From: an uncultured Agathobaculum sp.
GTDB lineage: Bacteria > Bacillota > Clostridia > Oscillospirales > Butyricicoccaceae
Length of the DNA: 42,744 nucleotides
Direction: 5' to 3'
NCBI RefSeq assembly: GCF_944384735.1
Contig: NZ_CALWUN010000012.1
Span: 1-42,744, forward strand
Shown one piece after another: positions 17,725-26,696 of the stretch; within the stretch, counting starts at the first letter, position 1, and every line of letters starts with the position of its first letter. The position numbers were made by a program, and so were the translations under genes. The notes beneath the pieces were generated by a model, which ran no database searches, had not been told where the DNA came from, and saw only the letters and a list, made by a program, of their open reading frames with translations.

Positions 17725-17751
17725 AAAAAACCGCCGGGCAGGGGCGGTTTT
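17725..17751 (-). terminator. Intrinsic terminator of the long housekeeping cluster
   Basis: 9-bp stem AAAACCGCC/GGCGGTTTT (17727-17735 with 17743-17751), 7-nt loop, followed on the minus strand by six U. It lies 12 nt after the thiN stop and just upstream of the aminotransferase promoter. Confidence 0.87.
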
Positions 17752-17763
17752 CGTGTGGAACTT

Positions 17764-18426
17764 TCACAAAGCGGCACCAAGGTCGCGCGAAAAGACGACG
17801 AGCGCGCGCCCGTCCGTGATTTCGACCGAAACGGTCTCATTTGCCGCGGCCTCGTTGGAAATGGTCACCATGCCCGCGCGCGTGACGGTTGCGTCCCGCA
17901 GCGGGTATTTTGCATTTCCGATCGTCACGCCGTGCAGCACGGCGTCGAGCGGCACAAGGGAAAAATACCGGTAGTCCGCCGGCATTTTGAATTTCATGCA
18001 GCCGCCCGGATGCAAAACGATGCGGTTCTGCCGGTCGAGGATGGTGAGCGGCACGCCGAGGGCGTGCGCCTCCTCCAGCAGCGACAGGTTGGCCAGCTCG
18101 TGGTCGAGCCGCCCGCCGGTCGCGCAGACGAGCGTCGCCGCAGTGCAGCCGCGGCGCACGACCTCACGCAGGCAGCCCTGCGTGTCGGTGTCGTCCTTTT
18201 CGGGTTTGAGCCGGATGACCTCCGCGCCCTCGATCTCCGGGCTGGAATCGCAGTCCGCGATCATGAAGTCCGGGCGCAGGCCGAGCGCGCGCACATGGCG
18301 CAACCCGCCGTCCGCGCAGGCGATGCGCGCGTCCGGATGTCCGTCCAGGAACGCGCGGATATAGCCGTATTCGGTTTCGGGCGCGGCCGCAAAGATCAGC
18401 GCGTGCCGCCCTTGGAAATCTCCCAT
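17764..18426 (-). CDS. thiN: Thiamine pyrophosphokinase
   Basis: Protein of 220 residues that converts thiamine to thiamine diphosphate with ATP. Family motifs: CADGG near residue 38, the acidic ADCDSS (usually GDFDS), the catalytic KPEKDDTDTQ, and GGRLDHELANL. The C-terminal beta domain is complete. The ATG at 18426 lies inside the end of rsgA (31-nt overlap) with a weak AAAGGA upstream; no better start is visible. It is the last gene of the leftward cluster. In many Firmicutes rpe stands between rsgA and thiN, but not here. Confidence 0.92.
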   Translation of the reverse strand: MGDFQGRHALIFAAAPETEYGYIRAFLDGHPDARIACADGGLRHVRALGLRPDFMIADCDSSPEIEGAEVIRLKPEKDDTDTQGCLREVVRRGCTAATLVCATGGRLDHELANLSLLEEAHALGVPLTILDRQNRIVLHPGGCMKFKMPADYRYFSLVPLDAVLHGVTIGNAKYPLRDATVTRAGMVTISNEAAANETVSVEITDGRALVVFSRDLGAAL

Positions 18427-19295
18427 TGCTTCAAATCCTTTACGCTTTCATACAGCTTGACATAGCTTTCATGGCGGCTTTGCGCGATTTCGCCCGCTGC
18501 GACCGCCGCCAACACCGCGCAGCCCTTTTCCTTAACGTGCGCGCAGCCGGTGAACTGACACCGGTCGATGTAAGACGCAAATTCAGGAAAGGCAAATTGC
18601 AGGTCGCCCGCCAGCACCAGATCCATCTGCGCGGTGTCGAACGAGGAAAAGCCGGGCGTGTCCGCGATATAGCCGCCGCCCGCGACCGGGTGCAGCTCGA
18701 CGTGGCGCGTCGTATGCTTTCCCCTGCCGATGCGGTCGGAGATCGCGCCGACCGCCGCGCCGAACTGCGGGTCGATGCGGTTGAGCACGCTCGACTTGCC
18801 CACGCCCGAGTTGCCCGCGAACGCGGCCACCCGGCCGCGCAGGCGGTCTTTGAGTTCGTCGATTCCCTCGCCGGTCAGCGCGCTGACGCGTAGCACATCG
18901 ATGCCACTCTTCTGATAGGCCGCAAACAGCTCATCGCCCGGGTTTTCGTCTGTCTTGTTGATGACGACCAGCGCGCCGATGCCCTTGTGCACCGCGATGG
19001 CGGTCACCTTGTCGATCAGGAACGGGTCGGTCACCGGCGGCGCGGCCGACGCGACCGCGGCCAGCAGGTCGAGGTTGGCCACCGCCGGACGGATCAGGCT
19101 GTTTTTGCGCGGCGCGATGTCGAGCAGGTAGCCCGTGCCGTCCTCCGGCTGGACTTCAAGCGTGACGCGGTCGCCCACGATGGGCTTGCCGACCGTTTTG
19201 CGGAAGCGTCCGCGCGCCTTGCACTCGATCAAGCCGTCGGCGGTGTCCACATAGTAGAAGCCGCCGACGCCCTTGAGGATGATGCCTTCGGTCAA
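18396..19295 (-). CDS. rsgA: Ribosome small-subunit GTPase A
   Basis: Protein of 299 residues that assists late 30S assembly. An N-terminal OB fold is followed by a circularly permuted GTPase domain, so G4 (VVINKTDEN) comes before G1 (GNSGVGKSS, K167) and G3 (DTPG). The C-terminal zinc knuckle reads CQFTGCAHVKEKGC. The start is TTG at 19295, preceded by GGAAGGGG; no ATG fits the conserved N terminus. It lies 18 nt after the kinase gene and overlaps thiN. This neighbourhood (phosphatase, PASTA kinase, rsgA) is standard in Firmicutes, and the GTPase is a known substrate of the kinase in B. subtilis. Confidence 0.95.
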   Translation of the reverse strand: MTEGIILKGVGGFYYVDTADGLIECKARGRFRKTVGKPIVGDRVTLEVQPEDGTGYLLDIAPRKNSLIRPAVANLDLLAAVASAAPPVTDPFLIDKVTAIAVHKGIGALVVINKTDENPGDELFAAYQKSGIDVLRVSALTGEGIDELKDRLRGRVAAFAGNSGVGKSSVLNRIDPQFGAAVGAISDRIGRGKHTTRHVELHPVAGGGYIADTPGFSSFDTAQMDLVLAGDLQFAFPEFASYIDRCQFTGCAHVKEKGCAVLAAVAAGEIAQSRHESYVKLYESVKDLKQWEISKGGTR

Positions 19296-19313
19296 ACTTT
19301 CGCCCCTTCCGAT

Positions 19314-21356
19314 TTAGTTGAACGTGCAGGTCTGCGAGCTGGAAACGCCGTCGACGCTGATCGTCACCTCATGCTGGCCGGGCGTGGCGGTCAGCGGCAC
19401 GCCGATGCTGCCCTGGCTGGTGTCGTGCGTCGCGTCGTACTGCACAACGCCGTCGACCGAAACGACGACATGCGCCATATCCGTGCTGTCCGGCAGCGGG
19501 ACGGATACAGTGGCCGAACCGACCGTCGGCGCGGGCGGCTCGTCCGTCTCGCTGCTGCCGCTGTCGCCGCTGCCCATGTCATCGTCCTCCGTCGTGTCCG
19601 GCGTGGTCGTCTGCTGGCTCTTGCCCTTGGAGATCTGGATGTTGACCGCCGTGCCCTCGCTGACCTCGGTCCCCTTGGTCACCGACTGCCAGACTACCGT
19701 GCCGACCGCAGCCGTGCTTTCCACCGGGTCGACCGAGCCGAGCTTGAGCCCCTTGTCGGCCAGCGCCTGCTGCGCCGCGTTCTGCGACATGCCGTACAGG
19801 TCGGGCACGGACACCTTCTTGTCCTCCTTGCCCTTGCTGATATAGATGGTCAGCGTCGCGCCCTTTTCCAGCTCCTCGCCGGCGGCCGGGTCGGTGCGGA
19901 TGATCTTGCCCTGCTCGACCTCGTCGCTGAACTCCTCCTCGGTCTTATAGCTGACCCCGTGCTCGTCCAGCATGGTCTGTGCGTACTCGAGCGTGCGATC
20001 CTTGAAGTCGATGATCTTATAAGTGTCGCTGACGTTGTCGCCGCCCGCCGACACCACCACTGTAATGATCGCGCCCTTGGTCACCTTGGCGCCCGGTTCG
20101 GGGTCCTGCTCCAAAATCTCGCCGACCGGCCGGTTGGACTCCTGCCGCTGGGCGGCCTCCTCGATCGTAAACTGGCCGGTATAGGTCGCGTCGGCCAGCA
20201 CGTCGTCGATCGTCTGCCCGACCAGCGGCGGCACCGTCAGCTTTTCCTCGCCCGTGCTGCCGGTCGACATCAGCAGGAATACGACGACAAACGCGATCAC
20301 CGCGACCACGGCCACCGCGATGCCTGCGGCAAGGCCGGGGCGCTCGGCCAGACGGTCGAAAAAGCCCTCCGGCTCGCGCACGGCGGTCGCGGTCTCGCGC
20401 CGCTGCTGGGCGGCGTGCGCGGCCTGTTCCTGTGCGGCAGTGCGGCGCACGGCGCGCTGCACGTCCCGGCCGATCACCTGCGTCTCGCCTGCCTCGTCGT
20501 CGGTATAGACGTAGCCAAAGCGCTGCTGCTCGTTGCCCTTGAGCTGCTCGAGGTCGGCGTACAGCGCCTCCGCCGAGGCGTAGCGCCGCCCGATGTTGGC
20601 GCACATCGCGTGCATGACGATCTCGTCGAGCCCCTTGGGGATGCCGGGCATCTGTTCGCTGGGCGAGAGCGGCACGGCGTTCAAGTGCTGCATGACGACC
20701 TGCAAGGCGGTCTCGCCCTCGAAGGGCAGCTTGCCGGTCAGCATTTCGTACATGACGACGCCGAGCGAGTAGATATCGGTGCGGTAGTCGATTTTAGAAC
20801 CCTTGGCCTGCTCGGGCGAGATATAGTGCACCGAGCCGATGGCCTCCTGCACCACGCGCGTCTCCTGCGTGGTGGCGAAGGACGCAATGCCGAAGTCGGT
20901 CAGCTTGGCGGTGCCGTCGCGCAGGATGATGACGTTCTGCGGCTTGATATCCTGATGGATGATGCCGCGCGAATGCGCGTGTACCAGCGCGCGGCAGATC
21001 TGTTCGGCGAAGAACACGGCCTCCTGCCAGTTCAGATGGCCTTTTTTCTGCAGGTATTCCTTGAGGGTGACGCCCTCAATCAGCTCCATGACGATATAAT
21101 CCGCGCCGTTTTCGCTGCCCACGTCGAACACCGACACGATATTGTGGTGGCTGAGCTTGGCGACCGCCTGCGACTCGATGGAAAAGCGCTTGCGGATCTC
21201 GGGGTCCTTGGCATACTCCTCCTTGAGGATCTTGACGGCGACATAGCGGTTGAGCACGACGTCGCGTGCGCGATAGACGACCGCCATGCCGCCCACGCCA
21301 ACCACGTCGATGATCTCATACCGGCCTCCGAGCTGTTTGCCGATATATTTGTCCAT
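19314..21356 (-). CDS. prkC: PASTA-domain Ser/Thr protein kinase
   Basis: Membrane kinase of 680 residues. The cytoplasmic kinase domain (about 10-275) has the P-loop GVGGMAVVY, K42, catalytic D136 and the D154-F-G motif. The catalytic loop reads HQDIKPQN, with Gln where most homologues have Arg (HRD). After a charged linker comes one TM helix (about 342-363). Three extracellular PASTA repeats (about 371-437, 444-508, 514-578) follow, then a Thr/Asp/Ser linker and a further beta domain (about 610-680). PASTA repeats bind muropeptides or lipid II, so the kinase should couple wall state to cytoplasmic phosphorylation. It starts 6 nt after the PP2C phosphatase that would reverse its action. Confidence 0.95.
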   Translation of the reverse strand: MDKYIGKQLGGRYEIIDVVGVGGMAVVYRARDVVLNRYVAVKILKEEYAKDPEIRKRFSIESQAVAKLSHHNIVSVFDVGSENGADYIVMELIEGVTLKEYLQKKGHLNWQEAVFFAEQICRALVHAHSRGIIHQDIKPQNVIILRDGTAKLTDFGIASFATTQETRVVQEAIGSVHYISPEQAKGSKIDYRTDIYSLGVVMYEMLTGKLPFEGETALQVVMQHLNAVPLSPSEQMPGIPKGLDEIVMHAMCANIGRRYASAEALYADLEQLKGNEQQRFGYVYTDDEAGETQVIGRDVQRAVRRTAAQEQAAHAAQQRRETATAVREPEGFFDRLAERPGLAAGIAVAVVAVIAFVVVFLLMSTGSTGEEKLTVPPLVGQTIDDVLADATYTGQFTIEEAAQRQESNRPVGEILEQDPEPGAKVTKGAIITVVVSAGGDNVSDTYKIIDFKDRTLEYAQTMLDEHGVSYKTEEEFSDEVEQGKIIRTDPAAGEELEKGATLTIYISKGKEDKKVSVPDLYGMSQNAAQQALADKGLKLGSVDPVESTAAVGTVVWQSVTKGTEVSEGTAVNIQISKGKSQQTTTPDTTEDDDMGSGDSGSSETDEPPAPTVGSATVSVPLPDSTDMAHVVVSVDGVVQYDATHDTSQGSIGVPLTATPGQHEVTISVDGVSSSQTCTFN

Positions 21357-21362
21357 AGGGGG

Positions 21363-22115
21363 TTACGCCTCCTCTTCCGCGCCGCGGGTGAACAGCGCAA
21401 CCGTGATATTGTCCCGGCCGCCGCCCTCGAGCGCGAGGGTGAGCAGCGCGTCGCCCGCCAGCGCGAGCGTTTTGGCATATTTAAGCGTTTCCGCGATCTT
21501 GTCGTCCTCGACCATGCCGGTCAGGCCGTCGGTACACAGCAGCAGCGTTTCGCCCCGCTTGAGCCGCACCTCAAACAGGTCGCCCTCGACGTCCGGCTCG
21601 ACGCCGACCGCGCGGGTGATGAGGTTCTTCTGCGGATGGGTGCGCGCGTCGGCCTCGGTGATGCGCCCCTGCCGGCGCATTTCCTCGACGTAGGAGTGGT
21701 CCTCGGTCAGCTGGTGCAGCCGCGTGCCGTCGAATAAGTAGGCGCGGCTGTCGCCCACGTTCAGGATGGTCGCCTGCTCGCCCTGCACAAGGGCGGCGAC
21801 CAGCGTCGTGCCCATGCCACGGAACTCGGGCTGCCGCCCGGCGAGCGTAAACACCGTGTCGTTTGCCTGCACCAGCGCATGGGTCAGCAGCGTCTGCCGC
21901 TTGCCCGCGTCCAGCGCGCGGTCAAGCGCGGCGGACACGGTTTCCGCAAACGCCTTGGCCGCGAAGCGGCTGGCCACGTTGCCCGCGTTCGCGCCGCCCA
22001 TACCGTCGCACACGACGAGCAGCGCGGTCTGGTTTTCCTCCCGCGTTTCGATTTGATAGATATCCTGATTGGTCGGGCGCACACGTCCCCTGTCCGTCAA
22101 GCCAAACCATTCCAT
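21363..22115 (-). CDS. prpC: PP2C-family Ser/Thr phosphatase
   Basis: Cytoplasmic Mn/Mg-dependent phosphatase of 250 residues. The PPM motifs are in order: DRGRVRPTNQD (11 motif residues near the N terminus), VVCDGMGG, GDSRAYLF, LLCTDGLTGMV and GGGRDNITV, giving the expected Asp metal ligands. It dephosphorylates the kinase encoded immediately downstream and that kinase's substrates. It is separated from rlmN by 55 nt, where no terminator is seen. Confidence 0.95.
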   Translation of the reverse strand: MEWFGLTDRGRVRPTNQDIYQIETREENQTALLVVCDGMGGANAGNVASRFAAKAFAETVSAALDRALDAGKRQTLLTHALVQANDTVFTLAGRQPEFRGMGTTLVAALVQGEQATILNVGDSRAYLFDGTRLHQLTEDHSYVEEMRRQGRITEADARTHPQKNLITRAVGVEPDVEGDLFEVRLKRGETLLLCTDGLTGMVEDDKIAETLKYAKTLALAGDALLTLALEGGGRDNITVALFTRGAEEEA

Positions 22116-22170
22116 GCGAACACCTCCCGTGTATGATAAGGGTCATATCCCCCGTTCGGGGCAAGCCGGG

Positions 22171-23214
22171 TCACGGCCGGCCTGTCTGCTGTTGTTCCAG
22201 CTCCCGGCGGCGCAGCTGGCCGCAGGCAGCGTCGATATCCGGGCCGAGCCGGCGGCGCACGGTCGCGGTCACGCCGCGCTTTTCGAGCGCCTGCTGGAAG
22301 CGGCGCACTGCCTCGGGCCGTGAGGGCTTGAGCGGGCTTTCCGCCACCTCGTTGAGCGGGATGAGGTTGACGTGCGCGGGCCGTCCGCGCAGGAGCGACG
22401 CCAGCTTTTCGGCCTGCCACGGGCGGTCGGTCTTGTCCCGCGCCATCATGTACTCATAGGAAATGCGCCGCCCGGTCGTGTCGAAGTAGTACCGGCAGGC
22501 GCGCATCAGCCGCGCGACCGGATAAGCGTCGTTTACCGGCATGATCGACGAGCGCGTTTCATCGTCCGGCGCGTGCAGCGACACCGACAGCGTGATCTGC
22601 AATTTTTCCCCTGCTAACTTCTCTATTTTATCAGCAATTCCGCTCGTTGACAAGGAAATATGCCGCTGGCCGATGTTGACGCCCTCCGGGCAGCTGACCA
22701 GATGCAGGAATTGGAGCACGTTGTCGTAGTTGTCGAGCGGCTCGCCCGTACCCATCAGCACGATGTTGGACACCGTCTCGCCGCTGTCCTTCTGCATGAA
22801 CAGCACCTCGTCCAAAATCTCGCCCGCGGACAGGTGGCGCTTGAGGCCGTTTAAGCCTGACGCGCAGAACCTGCACCCCATGCGGCAGCCGACCTGCGTC
22901 GACACGCAGACCGACACGCCGTGCTCGTAGTGCATGAGCACCGACTCAACGCAGTCGCCGTCCCGCAGCCGCCACAGGTACTTGACCGTGTCGTCGACCG
23001 CGCTGACCTGCTTGCGCGCGACCTGCGGCACGGTCAGCACAAACCGCTCGGCAAGCCGGGCGCGCAGGTCTTTGGACAGGTTGGACATCTCTTCAAAGGA
23101 CTCTACCGGCTGGTGGAGCCATTTGAAGATCTGTCCCGCGCGGAAGGGCTTTTCGCCCATGTCCGCGAGCGCGGCTTTGAGTTCTTCGATTGTCAGACTT
23201 TTGATCTCTGTCAT
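22171..23214 (-). CDS. rlmN: Dual-specificity rRNA/tRNA adenine-C2 methyltransferase
   Basis: Radical SAM enzyme of 347 residues that methylates A2503 of 23S rRNA and A37 of some tRNAs. The 4Fe-4S motif CxxxCxxC is at about 109-116 (GCRMGCRFCASG). MGTGEPLDNY and the C-terminal catalytic Cys in DIDAACGQLR are present. The ATG at 23214 overlaps the rsmB stop by 4 nt (ATGA), indicating coupled translation, and the N-terminal sequence starting there matches the family. The open frame extends further upstream, but that part lies over rsmB. Confidence 0.96.
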   Translation of the reverse strand: MTEIKSLTIEELKAALADMGEKPFRAGQIFKWLHQPVESFEEMSNLSKDLRARLAERFVLTVPQVARKQVSAVDDTVKYLWRLRDGDCVESVLMHYEHGVSVCVSTQVGCRMGCRFCASGLNGLKRHLSAGEILDEVLFMQKDSGETVSNIVLMGTGEPLDNYDNVLQFLHLVSCPEGVNIGQRHISLSTSGIADKIEKLAGEKLQITLSVSLHAPDDETRSSIMPVNDAYPVARLMRACRYYFDTTGRRISYEYMMARDKTDRPWQAEKLASLLRGRPAHVNLIPLNEVAESPLKPSRPEAVRRFQQALEKRGVTATVRRRLGPDIDAACGQLRRRELEQQQTGRP

Positions 23215-24563
23215 GCGTGTTTCTTCCTCATTTTTGCGATAAAGAAGCCGTCGGTCTGGTGGACGGGCGGCAGCAGCGTCACCATGCCGTCCTCCCGCGC
23301 GCCGCACACCTTGTGCTCCCACGGCGCGGGCGCAAAGTCCGGGTTCGCGGCAAGGAACGCGCGCACCACGTCCTCGTTTTCGCGTTGCAAAATCGTGCAG
23401 GTCGAATAGACCAGCGTGCCGCCGGGTTTGACGTACCGCGCGCAGTTCTGCAAAATCTTCGCCTGCAAGGCGGGCAGGTTCTCGAGTTCTGCCGGGTCTT
23501 TGTAGCGGATCTCGGGCTTTTTGCGGATGATGCCCAGACCGGAGCACGGCACGTCGCACAGCACGACGTCCGCCGTGCCGACCCCTTCCTCCCGCGGCGC
23601 AGCCGCGTCCTGCAGGGCGGTGCGGATATTCGTCAGCCCCAGCCGCACAGCGCCCTCTTGGATGCGCTTTAGCTTATGTTCGTAAATGTCGCAGGCAGTC
23701 ACGCTGCCGCGCCCCTGCATCCGCCCGGCCATGGCAAAGCTCTTGCCGCCGGGCGCGGCGCAGCAGTCGAGCACGGTGTCGCCCGGTTTTGGGTCGGCCA
23801 CAGCGGCCGCGAGCGCGCTCGCCGCGTCCTGCACGGTGATTTCGCCCGCCTGAAAGGCGGCGGTCGCCGCCACGTCCCCGCCCATGCACAGCAGGATGTC
23901 CTCAAACGCCGGGTGCGCCTGCGCGGCAATCCCTGCACCCTCGAGCGCGGCGCGCGCGGCCTCCACCGTGGTTTTCGTGAGGTTCACCCGCACGGACACC
24001 GGCGTGTCCGCGTTGTCGGCGGCGCACAGCTGTCCAGCCAGCTTCTGCCCGAACTGCGCCGACCACAACCGTACCAGCCACTCGGGATGGCTGTACCGCA
24101 GCGCGTAGTAGCTTTCCTTGTCCGGGCAGTCGAGCACGGGCAGTTCGCTTTGCTGCGCGGCGTCCGCCGCGTGCCGCAGCACGGCGTTCGCGAACGACAC
24201 CGCGCGGCTGTCCACGCGGCCATAGCGCCGCACGAGCGCGACCGTCTCGTCGACCGCCGCGTGCGCGGGCACCTTATCCATCCAAATCAGCTGGTACAGC
24301 CCCATGCGCAGGCAGGCGCGCACGCGCGGCGCGATTTTTTTCAGCCGCACGCTGGAAAAGTGGCGCAGGTACCAGTCGAGCAGCATTTCGTTCTGCACCG
24401 TGCCGTACACCAGCCGGGACGCGAGCGCCGCGTCCCGCCCGGACAGGGCGGCCGCCGCCAGCTGCTGGTGCAGCGCGCCGTCCGACCACGCGCCGTCCTC
24501 CTGCATAGCGAACAGCGCGAGCGCGGCGGCTTCGCGCGCCGTGCGCGGGCGGTTACCGGTCAT
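23211..24563 (-). CDS. rsmB: 16S rRNA m5C967 methyltransferase
   Basis: Protein of 450 residues. An N-terminal NusB-like RNA-binding domain (about 8-135) is followed by a Rossmann methyltransferase domain with the SAM motif DCCAAPGGKS. The two conserved cysteines are in DVPCSGLG (catalytic in the family) and YSTCT. It overlaps the upstream metallopeptidase gene by 11 nt and rlmN downstream by 4 nt, part of the conserved def-fmt-rsmB-rlmN block. Confidence 0.95.
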   Translation of the reverse strand: MTGNRPRTAREAAALALFAMQEDGAWSDGALHQQLAAAALSGRDAALASRLVYGTVQNEMLLDWYLRHFSSVRLKKIAPRVRACLRMGLYQLIWMDKVPAHAAVDETVALVRRYGRVDSRAVSFANAVLRHAADAAQQSELPVLDCPDKESYYALRYSHPEWLVRLWSAQFGQKLAGQLCAADNADTPVSVRVNLTKTTVEAARAALEGAGIAAQAHPAFEDILLCMGGDVAATAAFQAGEITVQDAASALAAAVADPKPGDTVLDCCAAPGGKSFAMAGRMQGRGSVTACDIYEHKLKRIQEGAVRLGLTNIRTALQDAAAPREEGVGTADVVLCDVPCSGLGIIRKKPEIRYKDPAELENLPALQAKILQNCARYVKPGGTLVYSTCTILQRENEDVVRAFLAANPDFAPAPWEHKVCGAREDGMVTLLPPVHQTDGFFIAKMRKKHA

Positions 24564-25257
24564 CGCGCCGCCCCCCGAAGATCAACAGCAGACGCAGCAG
24601 CTGCGCGAGCGACACCGCGAGTGCGGCAACGTAGGTCATCGCGGCGGCGGTCAGCGTCTTTTTCGCCATCGGGTATTCGTCCTCGTAGAGCAGGCTGCGC
24701 TCCCGGATGGCGGCCAGCGCGCGGCGGGACGCATCCAGCTCGACCGGCAGCGTCACCAGCTGGAACAGGGTCGACAGCGCGAACGCCAGAATGCCGACAT
24801 AGATAAACGACGACGAGTTGAACACCAGTCCGAGCAGGATGAGCGGGAACGCCGCCATCGAGCCGAACTGGGTCAGCGGGATGATGGCCGTGCGCAGGCG
24901 GATGGGGAAATACCCGACCGCGTGCTGCACGGCGTGCCCTGCCTCGTGCGCGGCCACGCCGACCGACGCGACCGAAGTCGAGTCGTACACCGCATCTGAC
25001 AGGCGGATGACGTTGGTGCGCGGGTCAAAATGGTCGGTTAAGCGACCCGACACGCGCTCGATGCGCACGCCGTTTACCCCGTTCGCGCGCAGCACCGCGT
25101 CCGCGGCCTGCGCGCCGCTCATGCCGCGGCGGTTGAACACGCGCGAATACTGGTCGAAGGTGCTCTTGACCTTGGCCTGCGCCCAGAACGCCAGAATGAT
25201 ACACGGCACGACCAGCACGATATAGTACATGTCGATGCCGTAATAACCATAAAACAT
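24553..25257 (-). CDS. Membrane zinc metallopeptidase, YugP type
   Basis: Protein of 234 residues of the Zn_peptidase_2 family. An N-terminal TM helix is followed by a domain with the zinc motif HEAGHAVQH (about residues 102-110). Two or three further TM helices lie in the C-terminal half, including one near the end. An AAAGGAG inside the end of fmt serves as ribosome site, and the gap is 3 nt. The gene commonly sits between fmt and rsmB in Clostridia. Its substrate is not known. Confidence 0.9.
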   Translation of the reverse strand: MFYGYYGIDMYYIVLVVPCIILAFWAQAKVKSTFDQYSRVFNRRGMSGAQAADAVLRANGVNGVRIERVSGRLTDHFDPRTNVIRLSDAVYDSTSVASVGVAAHEAGHAVQHAVGYFPIRLRTAIIPLTQFGSMAAFPLILLGLVFNSSSFIYVGILAFALSTLFQLVTLPVELDASRRALAAIRERSLLYEDEYPMAKKTLTAAAMTYVAALAVSLAQLLRLLLIFGGRRDDR

Positions 25258-25260
25258 AGT

Positions 25261-26193
25261 TTACTCCTTTGCTTCGCCCAAAATCGTTCCTTTGGGGACT
25301 GCATGGCCGCGCAGGAAGTCGGCCGTGCGCATGCGCTTGCCGCCGACCAGCTGGATTTCCTCCAGCGCGAGCGCGCCCTCGCCGCAGGCGACCACAAGGC
25401 TGCGCTTGGCGTCGCTTTCGAGCACCTCGCCCGGTGCGCCCGTGCCGGGAACCGGCTGCGCGGCGTAAATTTTCAGCCGCGCGCCGCCCAGCGCCGTCAG
25501 CGCGACCGGCCACGGGTTGAGCCCGCGGATGAGGCAGTCGACCGCGTGCGCGGGCTTCGACCAGTCGATCACCGCCATCGCTTTATCCAGCATGTGCGCG
25601 TAGCAGCTCTGGCTGTCGTCCTGCGGGGTCGGGGTGATGGTGTCGAGCCGGTCGAGCGTCTCGACCAGCAGCTTCGCGCCCGCCTGCGCCAGCCGGTCGA
25701 ACAACTCGCCCGCGGTCTCGCGCGCGCCGATTTCGGTCTCATAGGTCAGCAGCATGTCGCCCGTATCCAGCCCCTCGGCCATTTGCATGGTGGTCACGCC
25801 CGCCTTTTGGTCGCCCGCGATGACCGACCACTGGATGGGCGCGGCGCCGCGCCAGCGCGGCAGCAGCGAGCCGTGCACGTTGATGCACCCGCGCGGCGGG
25901 ATATCCAGCACGGCCTTCGGCAGCAGCTTGCCGTACGCCACAACAATGATGACCTCGGGCTTTTGCCCGGCCAGCTGCGCCTGCGCGTCCGCGTCCTTGA
26001 AGCTGACCGGCTGGTAGACCGGGATGCCGCGCTCCTGCGCGAGCACCTTGACCGGCGGCGGGGTCAGCACCTGCTTGCGCCCCTGCGGCTTGTCGGGCTG
26101 GGTGTACACCGCGCACACCTCGTGCCCCGCGTCAAGCAGCGCCTGCAAACTCGGCACGGCGAAGTCCGGCGTGCCCATAAAGACAAGCCTCAT
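25261..26193 (-). CDS. fmt: Methionyl-tRNA formyltransferase
   Basis: Protein of 310 residues that formylates initiator Met-tRNA with 10-formyl-THF. The N-terminal domain starts MRLVFMGTPDFAVP and contains the catalytic region NVHGSLLPRWRGAAP with the later conserved Asp in GLDTGD. The C-terminal OB-like domain follows from about 205. The ATG overlaps the def stop by 4 nt. It works with peptide deformylase, encoded just upstream, in the formyl-Met cycle. Confidence 0.97.
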   Translation of the reverse strand: MRLVFMGTPDFAVPSLQALLDAGHEVCAVYTQPDKPQGRKQVLTPPPVKVLAQERGIPVYQPVSFKDADAQAQLAGQKPEVIIVVAYGKLLPKAVLDIPPRGCINVHGSLLPRWRGAAPIQWSVIAGDQKAGVTTMQMAEGLDTGDMLLTYETEIGARETAGELFDRLAQAGAKLLVETLDRLDTITPTPQDDSQSCYAHMLDKAMAVIDWSKPAHAVDCLIRGLNPWPVALTALGGARLKIYAAQPVPGTGAPGEVLESDAKRSLVVACGEGALALEEIQLVGGKRMRTADFLRGHAVPKGTILGEAKE

Positions 26194-26690
26194 TCCGCGC
26201 CGTCCTCATCGTCCTGCTCCAAGTCCTCCGGGTCGACGTATTCCTCAACCTTTTCGGTGAACAGGTGGCCGTCCAAGTGCTCGGTCTCGTGGCAGAAGCA
26301 CTGCGCGACGATGCCCTCGCCCTCACGCTCGAACCAGTTGCCGTCGCGGTCCTGCGCGCGGATCTTGGCCCACGTCGGGCGGGTGACATAGCCGTACACA
26401 CCGGGCACGGACAGGCAGCCCTCGACGACGCGCTGCGCGCCGCGCGTCTCGATGACCTCGGGGTTAACGAGTTCGACCATCTCCTCCGGCTCGGTGTTGA
26501 TGTCCAGCAGCACGACCACGCGGCGCAGTACGCCGACCTGCGGCGCGGCCAGACCGACGCCGCCCGAATTTGTCAGCGTGTCACGCATGTCGTCCAGCAG
26601 CGTGTGCAGGCGCGCGTCGAACTTTTCCACCTTGCGGCTGTGCTTGAGAAGCTGCTCGTCGCCCTCTGTCAGAATTTTACGAAGTGCCAT
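26190..26690 (-). CDS. def: Peptide deformylase
   Basis: Protein of 166 residues that removes the formyl group from nascent chains. Motif I is GVGLAAPQ, motif II EGCLSVPG (metal Cys) and motif III CHETEHLDG, where HExxH supplies two metal ligands and the catalytic Glu. An acidic C-terminal tail of about 15 residues follows. It is preceded by a GNAT gene at 6 nt and overlaps fmt by 4 nt. Confidence 0.97.
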   Translation of the reverse strand: MALRKILTEGDEQLLKHSRKVEKFDARLHTLLDDMRDTLTNSGGVGLAAPQVGVLRRVVVLLDINTEPEEMVELVNPEVIETRGAQRVVEGCLSVPGVYGYVTRPTWAKIRAQDRDGNWFEREGEGIVAQCFCHETEHLDGHLFTEKVEEYVDPEDLEQDDEDGAE

Positions 26691-26696
26691 GTCAGT

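Noticed and set aside
18987-21737. Very long open frame on the plus strand opposite the rsgA, kinase and phosphatase genes
   Set aside because: High G+C codon bias leaves the opposite strand free of stops. It has no ribosome site, no recognisable domain and a composition of antisense type (Arg, Ala, His, Val rich), while the minus strand encodes clear families.
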